64,000 nt of DNA from Eopsaltria australis (taxonomy: Eukaryota; Chordata; Aves; Passeriformes; Petroicidae). Positions 35,401 through 47,400 of this stretch are shown one piece after another; within the stretch, counting starts at the first letter, position 1; the number at the start of each line of letters is the position of its first letter. Location of the stretch: the NCBI GenBank assembly GCA_034509425.1, contig JAVTVJ010000002.1, positions 62,001 to 126,000 on the forward strand, in the 5' to 3' direction. Under the pieces are notes generated by a model that ran no database searches, was not told where the DNA came from, and saw only the letters and a list, made by a program, of their open reading frames with translations. The position numbers and the translations under genes are program-made.

Positions 35401-38400
35401 CTCAAGGAGGGATCACAGTCATAACAGTATACTTTCACAAAACCAACATTAACTTGAGGTTACTTTGAAATTAGCTTCCAAGCACATGACCTGAGATACC
35501 TTATAAAATCGTATTATTCAGAAAACCTATGTAAAGCACTGGTAAGAGTGCTTACCAAAATGTCTGCTGTACATTTGACAATAAGGCAGTGTGTAAAACA
35601 GTCCAAGCGAATAGTTCCACTTTGCTGATTAAGGTAAACTTGCTCTTCAGGCAGAAGATGACCTATTCTACTGCTTGCACTAAGACTTGGAAAAGACAAA
35701 AAGAAAGGAAATAAATTGATATAAGTCAGCAAGTGTCAAATATCAGATCAAACTTTACATCAACAACTATATGTAGATACACACGGGTCTTTATTTTCCT
35801 GGGAGCCAAACATGATCATGGACTTCAGTGCATTCCAGTCTTGTAAAACACGTTCCAGAGCTAGCTGGGCAAAACGAGGAGGTTCTAAATCATGATCAGG
35901 CATATCAGAATCTAGAAAGACAAAACAAAAAAAAACCCAAAAAATCATAAGGAAGAGGTACTGAAATATGGAACTTGCCATTTATTTCGCTGAAACAGCT
36001 CTTACCTTCAGGATTTGCAGTTTTACGATTACGATCTTCCCTGATTCTAGGTGGTCTGTACTGGCAATGTTCTACAGTTTGCCTGGCAACTGTCTGTACT
36101 AAAAACAACAGCAGATGTTCTCCCCTATAAGGAAAAAATTTGTCAGTGGAAATACAATATACCACATGTATCTATAAAATTATTTTAAAAATTCTGCCCT
36201 AGTCAATGCGAATTTGAACTTGCCTGCTATTTGGCATGGTCACAAGATTTGTGGTGGTAAGCAGGCGGTAAAGGAGATCAAGGCGAGCAGACTTTTGTCC
36301 AGCAATTAGTGTTTTGCACTTGCACTTTTCCCAGCAATCACAGTAGGCTGTTGGGGATGTTCGTTTGAGCCTGCAAGAAACAGAAAAGATGAACTGCAAC
36401 ACTGTTCAGTAACATACCAAATCTTTTCTACACAGGCTGAGGGTGTTAGTGTTCATGCTCAGATTCCTTCTGGAGTTTTTTGTTTCTGATAGCAGCAAAA
36501 TGTCAAACCCTAGCTTAAGAAAGAGAAATACAGATTTTATATGTGGCAGCACTTGACATTTGTCATTCATGTTTCCTACACTCGCCTTAAGAGGGCAGTT
36601 TCACTATAGAGCTTTTCATACTGCCTTAACAAAACTCATCCAAGATCATTTATTCTTCCCTAAAACAGCCTCCATCCAAGAAAGTTAAGCTGGAAATACT
36701 CATGACATGCAGTAAAATCTCAGTAACTGTTACAGTGCTGAGAAGATCTTTATAATTGTATTTGTTAGCTTATTATTCCTAGGATATTAATGCTGTAACT
36801 TTTACACCCTGTAACAGCAGCACAGAACCCATGGAACTTCAAAGCTTTGGGCCAGGTTGATCTGAGATTTCTTGATTGCTCACTTTTCCCTTTGTTACAG
36901 TTGATTTTTAAAAGATGAATAGGCTACATTTCTTTCCAAAAATGTGTAAGAATGATCTGGCATCAGGATTCATAAAACTCTGAGGGGTACCCAAAATGAA
37001 AACACAGTATTATTTAGATATCATGTTCTCACAATACTGTGCACCTTGAGAATTTACTCTAAATACTATGAAGTGGAAAGGACAAAACCGCTTCAGGTTA
37101 CTCTTTCAATTCTGACCTGTTAAATAAATCTTATAGAGTAGACACAAAACTATTTTATTAATCTTCTGGTTTTTAAGTTTGGAACACTTCAAACAATGAA
37201 AATAATTTTTAAATAACAGTAAACAAAGGAAACCACAAAATATTGATTTAATTATAAGAAATGGAACACAATACTTACTTGCAGTCATGTCCTTTGTGAC
37301 AGACCCTTGCACATTCTGTGCAACAACAAAGTGATTCCAACAGGCCACATGTTCGGCATTCAAATATATCCTAAAAGAAAAGTAAAAAAAATATTATGCA
37401 TTGTTTTTTCCTTATAGTGCTTGCAATCTCACAGTATTTCAGGTTACAATAAAACTGAACTTCTTTAAATTGATGCCTAAACTTATAAGTAGGTCAGTTC
37501 TAGAAAGTGAAACTTAGTTGTTAGGTTAGAATATTCAGTGTTTTCAAAAAGCCATGTCCATCGAAATTCTTGCCAAAGTTAGCCAGAGGGGAAAAGCCAC
37601 ACCCAGTAACCACCATGTTGAGAGAACACAGTCAGCTTTGAGACCACAGAGCAGTTTGGGAAGGCAATAACTACACCAGATTTAAAAGTTACAGTGATTT
37701 AACAATGCAATTAATAATATAAAAATCAGATTAGTAGACTAACACAACACATGGTTGAAACACATTCCTATTTGCTTTAAAAAAAAAACTTACTTGGTTA
37801 ATATGTTCTGCACCAGTCCAGGTAAAACTGCATGTATCATTACAACACAAAACATACAAAGGAGAGTCATCTGGATTTGTACCAGAAGGACAAACCATTC
37901 CCATAAACACATCATCTTCTTTTTCACTGGAAGTTGCTTCAGCTAAAATAATAGAAAAACACTGTTAAAAACAAACCCCCCAAAAGAACCCCACCAAAAG
38001 AATCCGCTACTGGCAGATGCTTGCCATTACAAAATCTCATACAGCATTAGAAGTTTGAATAAAACCTGTTACAGCTTTTTGAGAAAACTTTCTGCTTGCC
38101 ACATTATTTCTTATGGAAGCCACTGCAAATTCCTGACAGAAAAACACAACCATTATTTCTTCGCCAGTTTTAAAATCACTAATATTTTAATCAATTCAAT
38201 GAATCACCATTTTGAAGGATTATGGACCATATTCTTAAAAGGAATATTCCTGTCCCACATAAAGTCCTCCAGAACTCTGGTGTGACAAGGTCTAACTGTG
38301 CTGTAGTTTTTCCCTACATTCAATTTCACATATTTCTCCTAAAAATTAAACACTAATATTAAAAGAGTCACAAAATATTTGTTTGTATGTAAGTCTTTTC

Positions 38401-41400
38401 AGGAACAGTATCTAGCTTGGCATATCGCTGTATGATATCAGGTTTTTTCAATTTCAAGAAAGAAGTTCCGTGTGATACATTTGTGCTACCAAAAAACAGT
38501 ATCTCAATCCACTGGTTTATAAAGCAGTGAAATGCCAAAAAGACTATAAGGAACACAAAAGCAGTAATATTCACAGAAATCTGTTGCAATATACAAACTA
38601 CAAAAGAGAAAGATATTCCATAATAGCAAAATTTCCAAAACATGCAGCAATCTACAGTGTTAATAACAACTCTGCACACATGCCAAAGTTTAGAAGGAAA
38701 CCACACACTAACAATTCTAAAACTGTTGTACCTTTAGCAATTTTCTGTGCAGTTTCTAGAATTGTAATTGCAGCAGGATATGCCCGTCCACTAACTGCTG
38801 ACATAAATGGTGTCATGCCTCTCGCATCCCTGGGCAAAAAAAAACCCAACAGACAGGTTAAAACACTGAATTTTTTCATTGTAACAGGAGACGTAGGATG
38901 CAAATATATGATAACTTAGCCCTGCTGATCTTGTGCTAACAGAAAAACCACAGAGTGAATAAGCACTCTTCTTTACTTCTGTGAAGCAGACATACTTTTA
39001 GAGGATGGCAGGACACAATACAGCTGTATTCCAACATTCTCAGTTTTAACTAACAGGCCATTATGTAACCTTTCTAAAAAGGCTTCTATGTAATTGATTT
39101 CAAGCAATATAAGATTACAAAGGATAGTGAGAATTCCTATGAAAATCCTTACTTAGCTGACAGCAGCTCTCGAAGATAAGGCTGTAGAACAACACTATCA
39201 CACAGCAATTTCAGTATGAAATGAGCATTTGCCTTCCGATCCTTTGATTCCACTACAGACGGTTCTGTAGAAGGACCTGTAGTGAGAAAAAAAAATTGCA
39301 GAGAAACAGTTTTTCCTCAAAAAATGACTGCCTGCTAAAAGCAAGTAATTCACTGGGGTGAATAATTGGTTACTTGACTATTAAAAGATGTTTCAGCAAT
39401 ACTTCACTGAAATACTGTAAATTTCAGTTCCTAATTACATTAGAAATATAGAGGGTAATCCCAATTCATGCTGATTACCACAAATTTACATATTTGTCGT
39501 TTTCCATGTATGTTTTTACATGAAACACAGTATGGTGCTTCATTTACTTTCTGCACACTTGAGAAATTCTGCTTCAATCCAGTCTTCATCTGATAAGAGG
39601 CATTTTCATCATATGCAGAAACCCTGTGCAAGCAAAGACAACTTCTAAGATAATTTTTGTTCTGAAGCATAATGAGATAAGCAGGATATCCTCACCTGGT
39701 ATTGTGGAGGTGCTGGGTCCTTGGCCGGTGCCAGTCGCTGCTGTGGTAAGAGATCCCACAGCGGGGGCCAGGATAAAATCAATGTCACCATCTTTCAGTA
39801 AACAGAACAGCAGGATGTATATCAATACATAAAAACATCCCTAACAACATGCTCTTGCTGCAATGTCTAACACACTGCAGGTTTTCTGTATTTAACTGGC
39901 AATCTTTCCCACAAAAGGCCACATTCCTAGGTCTGTAATGTAACTCAGCATTACAAAGCAGACTTCCCAGAAGTCTGACACCAGCATTAAAAAGACAGAT
40001 ACTGGATCTAAAAAGAGCTGTAAACTCTTAAAAGTTATCTCAATGAACACTTTCTCCCTCAATGGCATTAGAGAGATTTCAGTGTGAGACTAAAACAAGT
40101 TATTATTCACCTTAAATGCCATTGGTTCTTTATCAAATCTCTCCTTCTACAGTCTAATGTGATATATGAGCAGACTTACCTGGATCCATTGCAGGAGGAT
40201 CTGGAACCCAGCTGGGAGGAGCTATTGGTGGAGAAACTGGGTCCTGGTGATCACTTGATGAAGCACCAGCTTCATGTCTGCCCAATCCAGCAGCTCTCAA
40301 GGATCTTCTCATCATTTCTCTTAACCTCAAACTAAATACAAAACCAAGGCAGAAAAACTCTCATTTTCATTTATAATTACAACATATTTAAGAAGAATTT
40401 TACACTGGAAAAGTAAATCGAACTCCTCTTATCATCATTTTATTTCAGCATAAATAAGGATGAACCACGAGGTATTTTTCATTACATTTTGTTGCACCAG
40501 CCATGGAAGAGGAGCCACTCAGCCATGCTTCAAGACAGATTAGAGCCCAGAACACATCCCTAGGCACCACAGCACCACCTCTTGCAGGCAGCAGCGGATG
40601 GGCATTCTTACAGCTATCTGACAATCCTTTTAGCCCAAGCTCATTGCCAGGAGTGTTAAGCATTTCCAATGATTTATTCTTGTTGCCACTGCTTTTTAAA
40701 ATCTAACTAAAAGAAGAGGTTAATGAAAGGATAAAAAAATAGGTCTTAATAGAATTTCTTTTTAATGACTGCTTAGAATAAAATTAATCAACTTAAATTC
40801 TTCCCCAGTGGTGCTATATGGCCTCAGCATTACTCATCTGCGTAAGTGACCACTTCCCTCAGAAATTCTCTTAAAACAAGCCTGGGCACCATCACAGTAG
40901 TTCCGTGATACTTACTTAATACTTCCTGGAAAAGAACACTAGAGCTTATCCTCAAACAACCTTTCCCCACGAGGAGAAACATTTCCACTTCATAATTGAC
41001 AAAGCATCAAGCCCAGAAAACAGAAGTAGTTTAGAAATATCCCACAATTAGTTCTCACACAAAAAAGAGTTCAAAAAACCACTAGAGCTCTAGTTTGGTG
41101 CTTAAAGAAGTGAAATCTGATTTTAAGTTAACACCAGAGGCTCATTCTTGCACTAGACCTAAGGAAAGAATTAGTAAAAGATTGGTAGTTAATACAGAAA
41201 CTAGCATACAGAAAACAAGAAGAAAGCATTACTCAGTTTACCTTCTGCTGCTTGACGATCCTGCCCTATTTCCTGGACCATTACTTGACACAACAGAGAT
41301 TGCATTTGCAATAGCTTCCACAGCCGAGAGCCTTTCAGCAAACGTGTTCCTCTCAGAGCGCTCTGCTTCTGAAAAATTAACAAAAGCGTCAGGGCTAAAA

Positions 41401-44400
41401 TTTTACTTGGGAAAATTACAAAAAAGGAGTATAAAATACGAAACTAATCTTTTTTTTTTTTTTTTTTTTTTTTTTACATTTAGAGAGACAGACTAGGTTC
41501 ATATACAAATTTTTATTTTGGATGAGCTTAACAATGATTCTGTACAAGCTTTCAGTATCATCAACAGACAGGGTCCTATCGTGTAGCTGACTGCAGACAC
41601 TTGCTGAGTCAAGGCTTCAAAAACAATGTTAAAAAAACAAAACACAAACAAACAAACAAAAAAAAACCAATTAAAAAACCCACACAAAAACAAATAAAAA
41701 ATCACCAAAACAACACACACCCAAACACCAGACCAGGAGAACAAGAAAACAAACAAACCACACTTCACAATGAGCATCAATGAACAATGCAAATGTGTGG
41801 GCTTGTAATATACACACTCTAGGTATGAACATGCTTAGGATAATTGTGTTTTGAGCATAAGAAGGCAGCACAATCAGTTTCCATCAGAAAGAACTAACAT
41901 TTCTTCTACGAAGCACCGTAACACCTACAAGTTGTATTCATAATGAGGAGTGAATTTTGTCAAGTGAGACAGAGAATGTTATTTTTTTTAAAAACCCAGT
42001 TTTTGGTACAAACTAGATGGAAAAGGTGTATTTCTGAATAAAGCAAAGTATTTTCTTAAAATTACTCTGATTGTTCTTTCAGGACGAAGTTGCAAGGGCT
42101 GGTGCTCACTTTCCATTCAAAGGCTCTTCAAACTGAGAGTCACCATCCTCTGCACGCTTATTTTCATCACTGACAGTACTAAGGCCTGGATAGTTCCCTT
42201 TTTCCCCCTCTTTTTTTTTTTTTTTTAACAGGAAAATACTATTAATACCTTTCATTCAAAGCAAAGAATGAAAGAATAAGGTAATCTGACAGCGTGTGTT
42301 AGCTGTTATGGTAAGTTTATTCTTTAAATATTTCTACTCATCACTACCCTACGTAAAAAGAGATCCTAGGTTTTGCTTGTTCACAAGCATGTGCAGGCTT
42401 CTTAGACAAAGATCACCTACTTCCCAAAGCAGACAACTATTAAACAGCAGCGAGAGAATACTACTCTTGTGCCCCTAGCTACAAGTTGATTCACAGCTGT
42501 AAATGAATTGCCATTGTATTTGTGCCACATTCCTTTCTCAGACCCTCTAGTTCTCATAACTCATGACCCATCACTTCTGGAACCCTCACACAAGGGGTCA
42601 CAGCTCTTGAGAGCAATCCCCCAAGCAATACAACCATTCTCTGCAGAGGTTTCACCTGTTCTGGAGAAAGCAGTCTGTAACTGTATTTTCACTGTTCCAC
42701 TTATAAAAAGTTAGCATTTATTTTTGGAGAACCATCAATTGTAAATGCTTTGGCTCTAATTGGTGATTTGCTGTCCTACTGTCTAATGAAATCTATCCCA
42801 GTTCTCCAGGCAAAAATCCTCAGTTTTTATGTGTTCAGTGACGTTAGCTGAAGTTTAGTATCACAACTTTTTAATGATTTCACATGCTTTGGACATTTCT
42901 TTTGGACATGCTTTTCCCAAGTGCCTTTCTATTGGCAAGACTGAGAAGATAATTCACAGAAACAGAGGAGCCTTCCCCCAGCTTTGCAGATCTGGGGCCA
43001 CTTTTCCCGAAATTCATTTATCATTTATCCAACACTGCAGGAGCTATAGCAAAACTAGGCACAGGATGTGAGAAAGAAGAGAAGAAAAAAGAAAAGCTTA
43101 TCCCTGCCCTCAGTATTTCCTTTCTGGCACTTAAGAAGAAATCTGTATGAACAAGAGTGAAGAAACTCAAGCAGGTACTAGCTGAGAAGTAGCACCAAGT
43201 CCTGAAATTGTTAAGAAACATTGTATCTGTATGTCTGGAATTGAAGCCTTTACTTCTCAATCAAGCTTCTTTTACAGTTTAAGAGATGACCATGTAACTC
43301 ACAGTAACATAAGTCACCACTGCCCTCCAGATGATAAACAGAAAATAAGCTTGTCCTAATATCCATCACTGCCAGTTACAGTGGAAGCTAAATATGACCT
43401 GAATCTAAAGATATGAATCTTCTTCAAGGACAAGTTTTATGAGGGAAAAAGAGAGAGGCAGAGGAGTGTTACAAGTCTATCGGGTTCATGCTTTTCATTT
43501 TTCAGAAAGTAAAATTACACCCAAATGAAATTACTGAAAAAAATGCCAAGGTTGCAAAGACAAGCACTCAAATTAGGAAAAGTCAGATTAAGTTTGCCTA
43601 TGCATCCTTATTTCAACTTTCTTGTGTGCTTATAGTAACACAATCTTCAGTTACAGTTGGATTTTGTTTGTTAATTTTGGTTTGGGTTTTTTGTTTCAGA
43701 TTGTTTTGTCACCCCACCTGCCCTGCGCCCAGCAACAAGACCCCTGCCTCAATCAGTGCACAGGATGGACGACACACTAAAGATGAAGGGTTGTACAGAG
43801 AGCTGGCTGTTCATGCCTTGTTTGCTGCAACATTAGGGAGGGGTGTAATAAGGCAGCAACAGCCTGGAAAGGAGAGGGGGAAACATTGTGTTGTGCTTAA
43901 TGCCACTGAACATCGCTTTGGAAAACTGGAACCTATTTCGGCCACATCTATCAGCACACAGAGCTTTGTGAAACAAGTTTTTACAGATGATCATGATACA
44001 TTTTACTCATTCCTGAACACCCAAAAGGTGCCTGACTCACAGAAATAACTGACATTCACAGCACAGCTAAAACTACGATTAATCCACTTCTAGAATTCAG
44101 TGTTTTCAACTAACGCCTACTCAAAATCAGGCCCTAGGCTTCTCAAACAGAATGCTCAAAATTAGTTAATAGCTTTGAATACAGAAAAACTTCAAGCTAT
44201 AATAAAACTCCAAGCAAGAGATGAGAAAGCTGCACATTACCCCCATTTTATAAATAGGGATATGAGGAACAATTAAGATCTATAAATGACTAAAATTCAA
44301 TGACAGCACCATACAAAAATCCCACAAGGAAGTTCATTCATTATTCAGTGCAGGGTTTGTATGGTGTGCAAGAGTAAGGAATGGGGCCACACACTGAATG

Positions 44401-47400
44401 ATGAGGATAAAAAGAAATATTGAATAGCTACCCATTCGGTGAGCACCGTCCATCTTGTGCACTGAATGAGGTAGTCCTGTGGAAAAAATAGTATGACGGT
44501 GTAATTAAAGACCATTTCACAACGCATGCCCGTGTACAGCACATGGGTGAACTTAATTCTGCCATTCCCTAATTTTTGAGTGCTTGACTTAGCAACCTTG
44601 TTCTGTTAACATGCTTTTTACATAACAGGATTTGACAGACATTTTTAAATGGTGCCAGTAACTGGCATTAATAGGTCAATCTTCCACATTTCTTAATACG
44701 TATCAATGACAAGTAGCATTTCTAATTGAAGGTATTAACATATACTAGAACACTTCAAAAATACTAAACACCATTTCTCATAAATTTCACTAGTGATATA
44801 AAGGAGATACTAGTGATACAAAGGTAGAAGAATACTTTTTTCATCTAAAATTAACATGTGAATGTCAAAAGTTTTTACAATCAATAAAAACAGCTTAGTG
44901 CTCTTAACTACTGAATGCTTCTAAAATTCTCATAAAACCTTATGAGAGTAATAAAAATGTTGTCTCAGCACCTTTGACAGGTGCTGAGACACATTTTAGG
45001 TGCTAAATTTTAATATACCCATACATGAAGAATGCAGCCTTTATTTAATATTTTCTTGAAAATGCATGAAAATATTATTTTCTGATTATTTTTGTTATAT
45101 TGTTGAGCTCACCCTCTTCCTCTTTTGTTTCCTTGTTGCTGGTTGGAAAGCATACAGACACACAAGCATGCAGAATGTTACGGTTCCCGTCACATCTATG
45201 GCCAAGGAACGTCTGCAGCATTTGTGGATTCTGATCCAAGACAACTGCTTGTTCAAGATTCATCAGGTATTGTCTGCAAGCCTCATAGTCACATCGAAGA
45301 ATGTGCTGCATCAATGTTTGTTTCTGTACTCAAAAGAATAAAATATTTTAGAAATGTAAAGCACAAAAGGTATCAGCTTCATAAATCCTTCTAATTTTCT
45401 TCTAATTTTGAAATTAATAAGAAGGTCTTCATCTTCATCATTGGCTGGAAGTTAGTGCAGGAGCTGTTCAGAACATGAATCATCTCAATTATAGCACTGT
45501 TAAAAACAGAGCTGTGTGCATTCAGGCACAGACAAGCAAAAGGAACAGAGCAGCAGAAGCCATCAGGCTCACAAAAGCATTTTTTTGGCTTCACAGTTGG
45601 ATTCTTAAGATAGATGACTTCCATTTCATAGCTCCATGTAACATGGGAAAAATGATACAACTGAAAAAGCCTAAGGATCTACACGAACGAGTTCTAACCT
45701 AGTTATTTTTAAACAAATTATTTACGTGCTGAGAAGTGAATGATTAGAAGCTGTTGAAGGTCTGGGAGGTTCACCCCATATATAACCAGCTTTTTCATAA
45801 TGATGGAATACTACTTCACTGTGAAATCAGTCTCAGTCTAACTGGTACACAGGACCTCTGGGTGGCAGCAGAGCACACAGCACATCTAACAGCACTGCCC
45901 CAAATCACTGACAAGATTTTAAAAATATGACCTATAAATTCACAGTAGAACTTCTCATACAGCACCACTGATGAGGACAGAACTCTACAGGTGATTCAGG
46001 TCAAAAAACCTTCACTTTTAGTTTCCTAGTGTATGGTCCAAATAAAAAAAAAAATAAAAAGTATTGCATTCTCAGGGATCCAACCAAAACAAGTTGTTGG
46101 ATCTCTGAGAAAAACTGTGCACCCAAGAGACAAATGAAATTGTACAGTGTTAGTAGATATAAAAAGGTAACCATTTCAAAATCAATGCCTAAAAAACCCT
46201 TACTAATTAAAAGTCTGATACAGAAGTCATGCACCCCCCAAAAAGGATCTTTCCCTTTACTTGGCAAATTCGGTGGTGTTTTCATGTTTCTAAGAGAATC
46301 TTCAGTTGAAATTAGCTTCTTTCAAGTAGTGAAAATACAAATCAGTATCTGAACATGAAGCTGCTTAAAGCATAACTTTATAAAAGCAAGAGAAAAAAAA
46401 AGCACATAATTCAGTAGCAGAGAAAATATTTTACCTCAACAGCCATAATGATAATAGCAGCTTTCTTTTTGATGGTCGAGTTAGCAGGAAGATTTGTTAA
46501 GGAATGAACACCCATTCCAAGACTACTAATAGGTGGAAGATCAAGCCAGTCAGGGTCTCGTATCCCACCCATACAATCTTTTGCCATTGGATAGATTGTA
46601 CCATTTCCATCTCTAAGAATAATAGGCGATTCCTACATTTGGGGAAAAAAAGTTTCATTTTCAAGTCTCCACGATTTATAAATATTATCCTTCCCAGAAA
46701 GTCCAGCTCTTCTTACTGACAACAACTACAACAGTTTACCCAAGGTTCTCATTTATGTCATTGACTCCTATCATTACAAGTGGAGCAACACAAGATAAGA
46801 GATTCCCTTTTGCAAATTCCTGAAATGTGCTCAGCATAATAAATATTATTAAAGTATCTTCCTTATGATATTAACATTACCAGTGAAACAATTAGTACCT
46901 ATACCTTTAGCTTACTTAAATGCTCCAAGTAAAGTTGAATTAATTGAAGTGAAACATTCAAACTCAATTATTTTCCAGAAAAAGTTTCCTTCAATTACCC
47001 TACACAAAATATACCACGTTTGTGGAAGAGTTGTACAAAACCTCAATCATTTTTAGTGAATCTATATTTTCAGTCAAATACAGATTAATTTTTTTTAATA
47101 TTTCCATTTATTCTCAAGAGTGGATTTTTATCTTACCCAGTTCCAAAATATCACATTCCAAAATGCTGCTAGATAACAAGCTGACACTAATCCAAGAACC
47201 GTTCTGTCCCCCTTTCCCCCCCACTTTTTTTACATTCAAGGTAGAGTTTAAGATGTGCTTAGGTAAGGTGATGGCTATTCCCCTTGTGCCTTCAAAATAT
47301 TAAAGTAGCAGCAAGTTTTTCATACCCTGTTTGAAAAATTATTTCTTTGCCAGACTTTGGAAAAGCCTTAAAGAAGGCTGTACCATATCTCATTCAAAGA

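Larger units (their letters stand above)
31052..41241 (-). other. UBR5: UBR5 introns between exons 39 and 22 (non-coding parts)
   Basis: Introns over 300 bases: 31052-31395, 31653-32279, 32412-33443, 33556-34150, 34661-35169, 36371-37278, 37371-37793, 37943-38731, 38830-39152, 39277-39695, 39792-40179 and 40332-41241. All read as unique AT-rich intronic DNA; nothing else was recognised. Confidence 0.7.
41369..45112 (-). other. UBR5: UBR5 intron 21
   Basis: 3.7 kb. It holds a 26-T run at 41450-41475, an A/C-rich low-complexity tract, a second T run near 42.21 kb, a MIR-like tail near 44.23 kb and an unexplained 186-codon plus-strand open frame (43488-44048). No exon was recognised in it. Confidence 0.75.

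Noticed and set aside
37106..37363. 85-codon minus-strand frame [12 protein letters not shown]...
   Set aside because: It is an out-of-frame shadow of UBR5 exon 28; the correct frame gives the UBR-box sequence [16 protein letters not shown].
41499..41792. Hydrophobic 97-codon minus-strand frame resembling a membrane protein
   Set aside because: The Phe/Val/Leu/Cys-rich translation is produced by the complement of an A/C-rich low-complexity tract.
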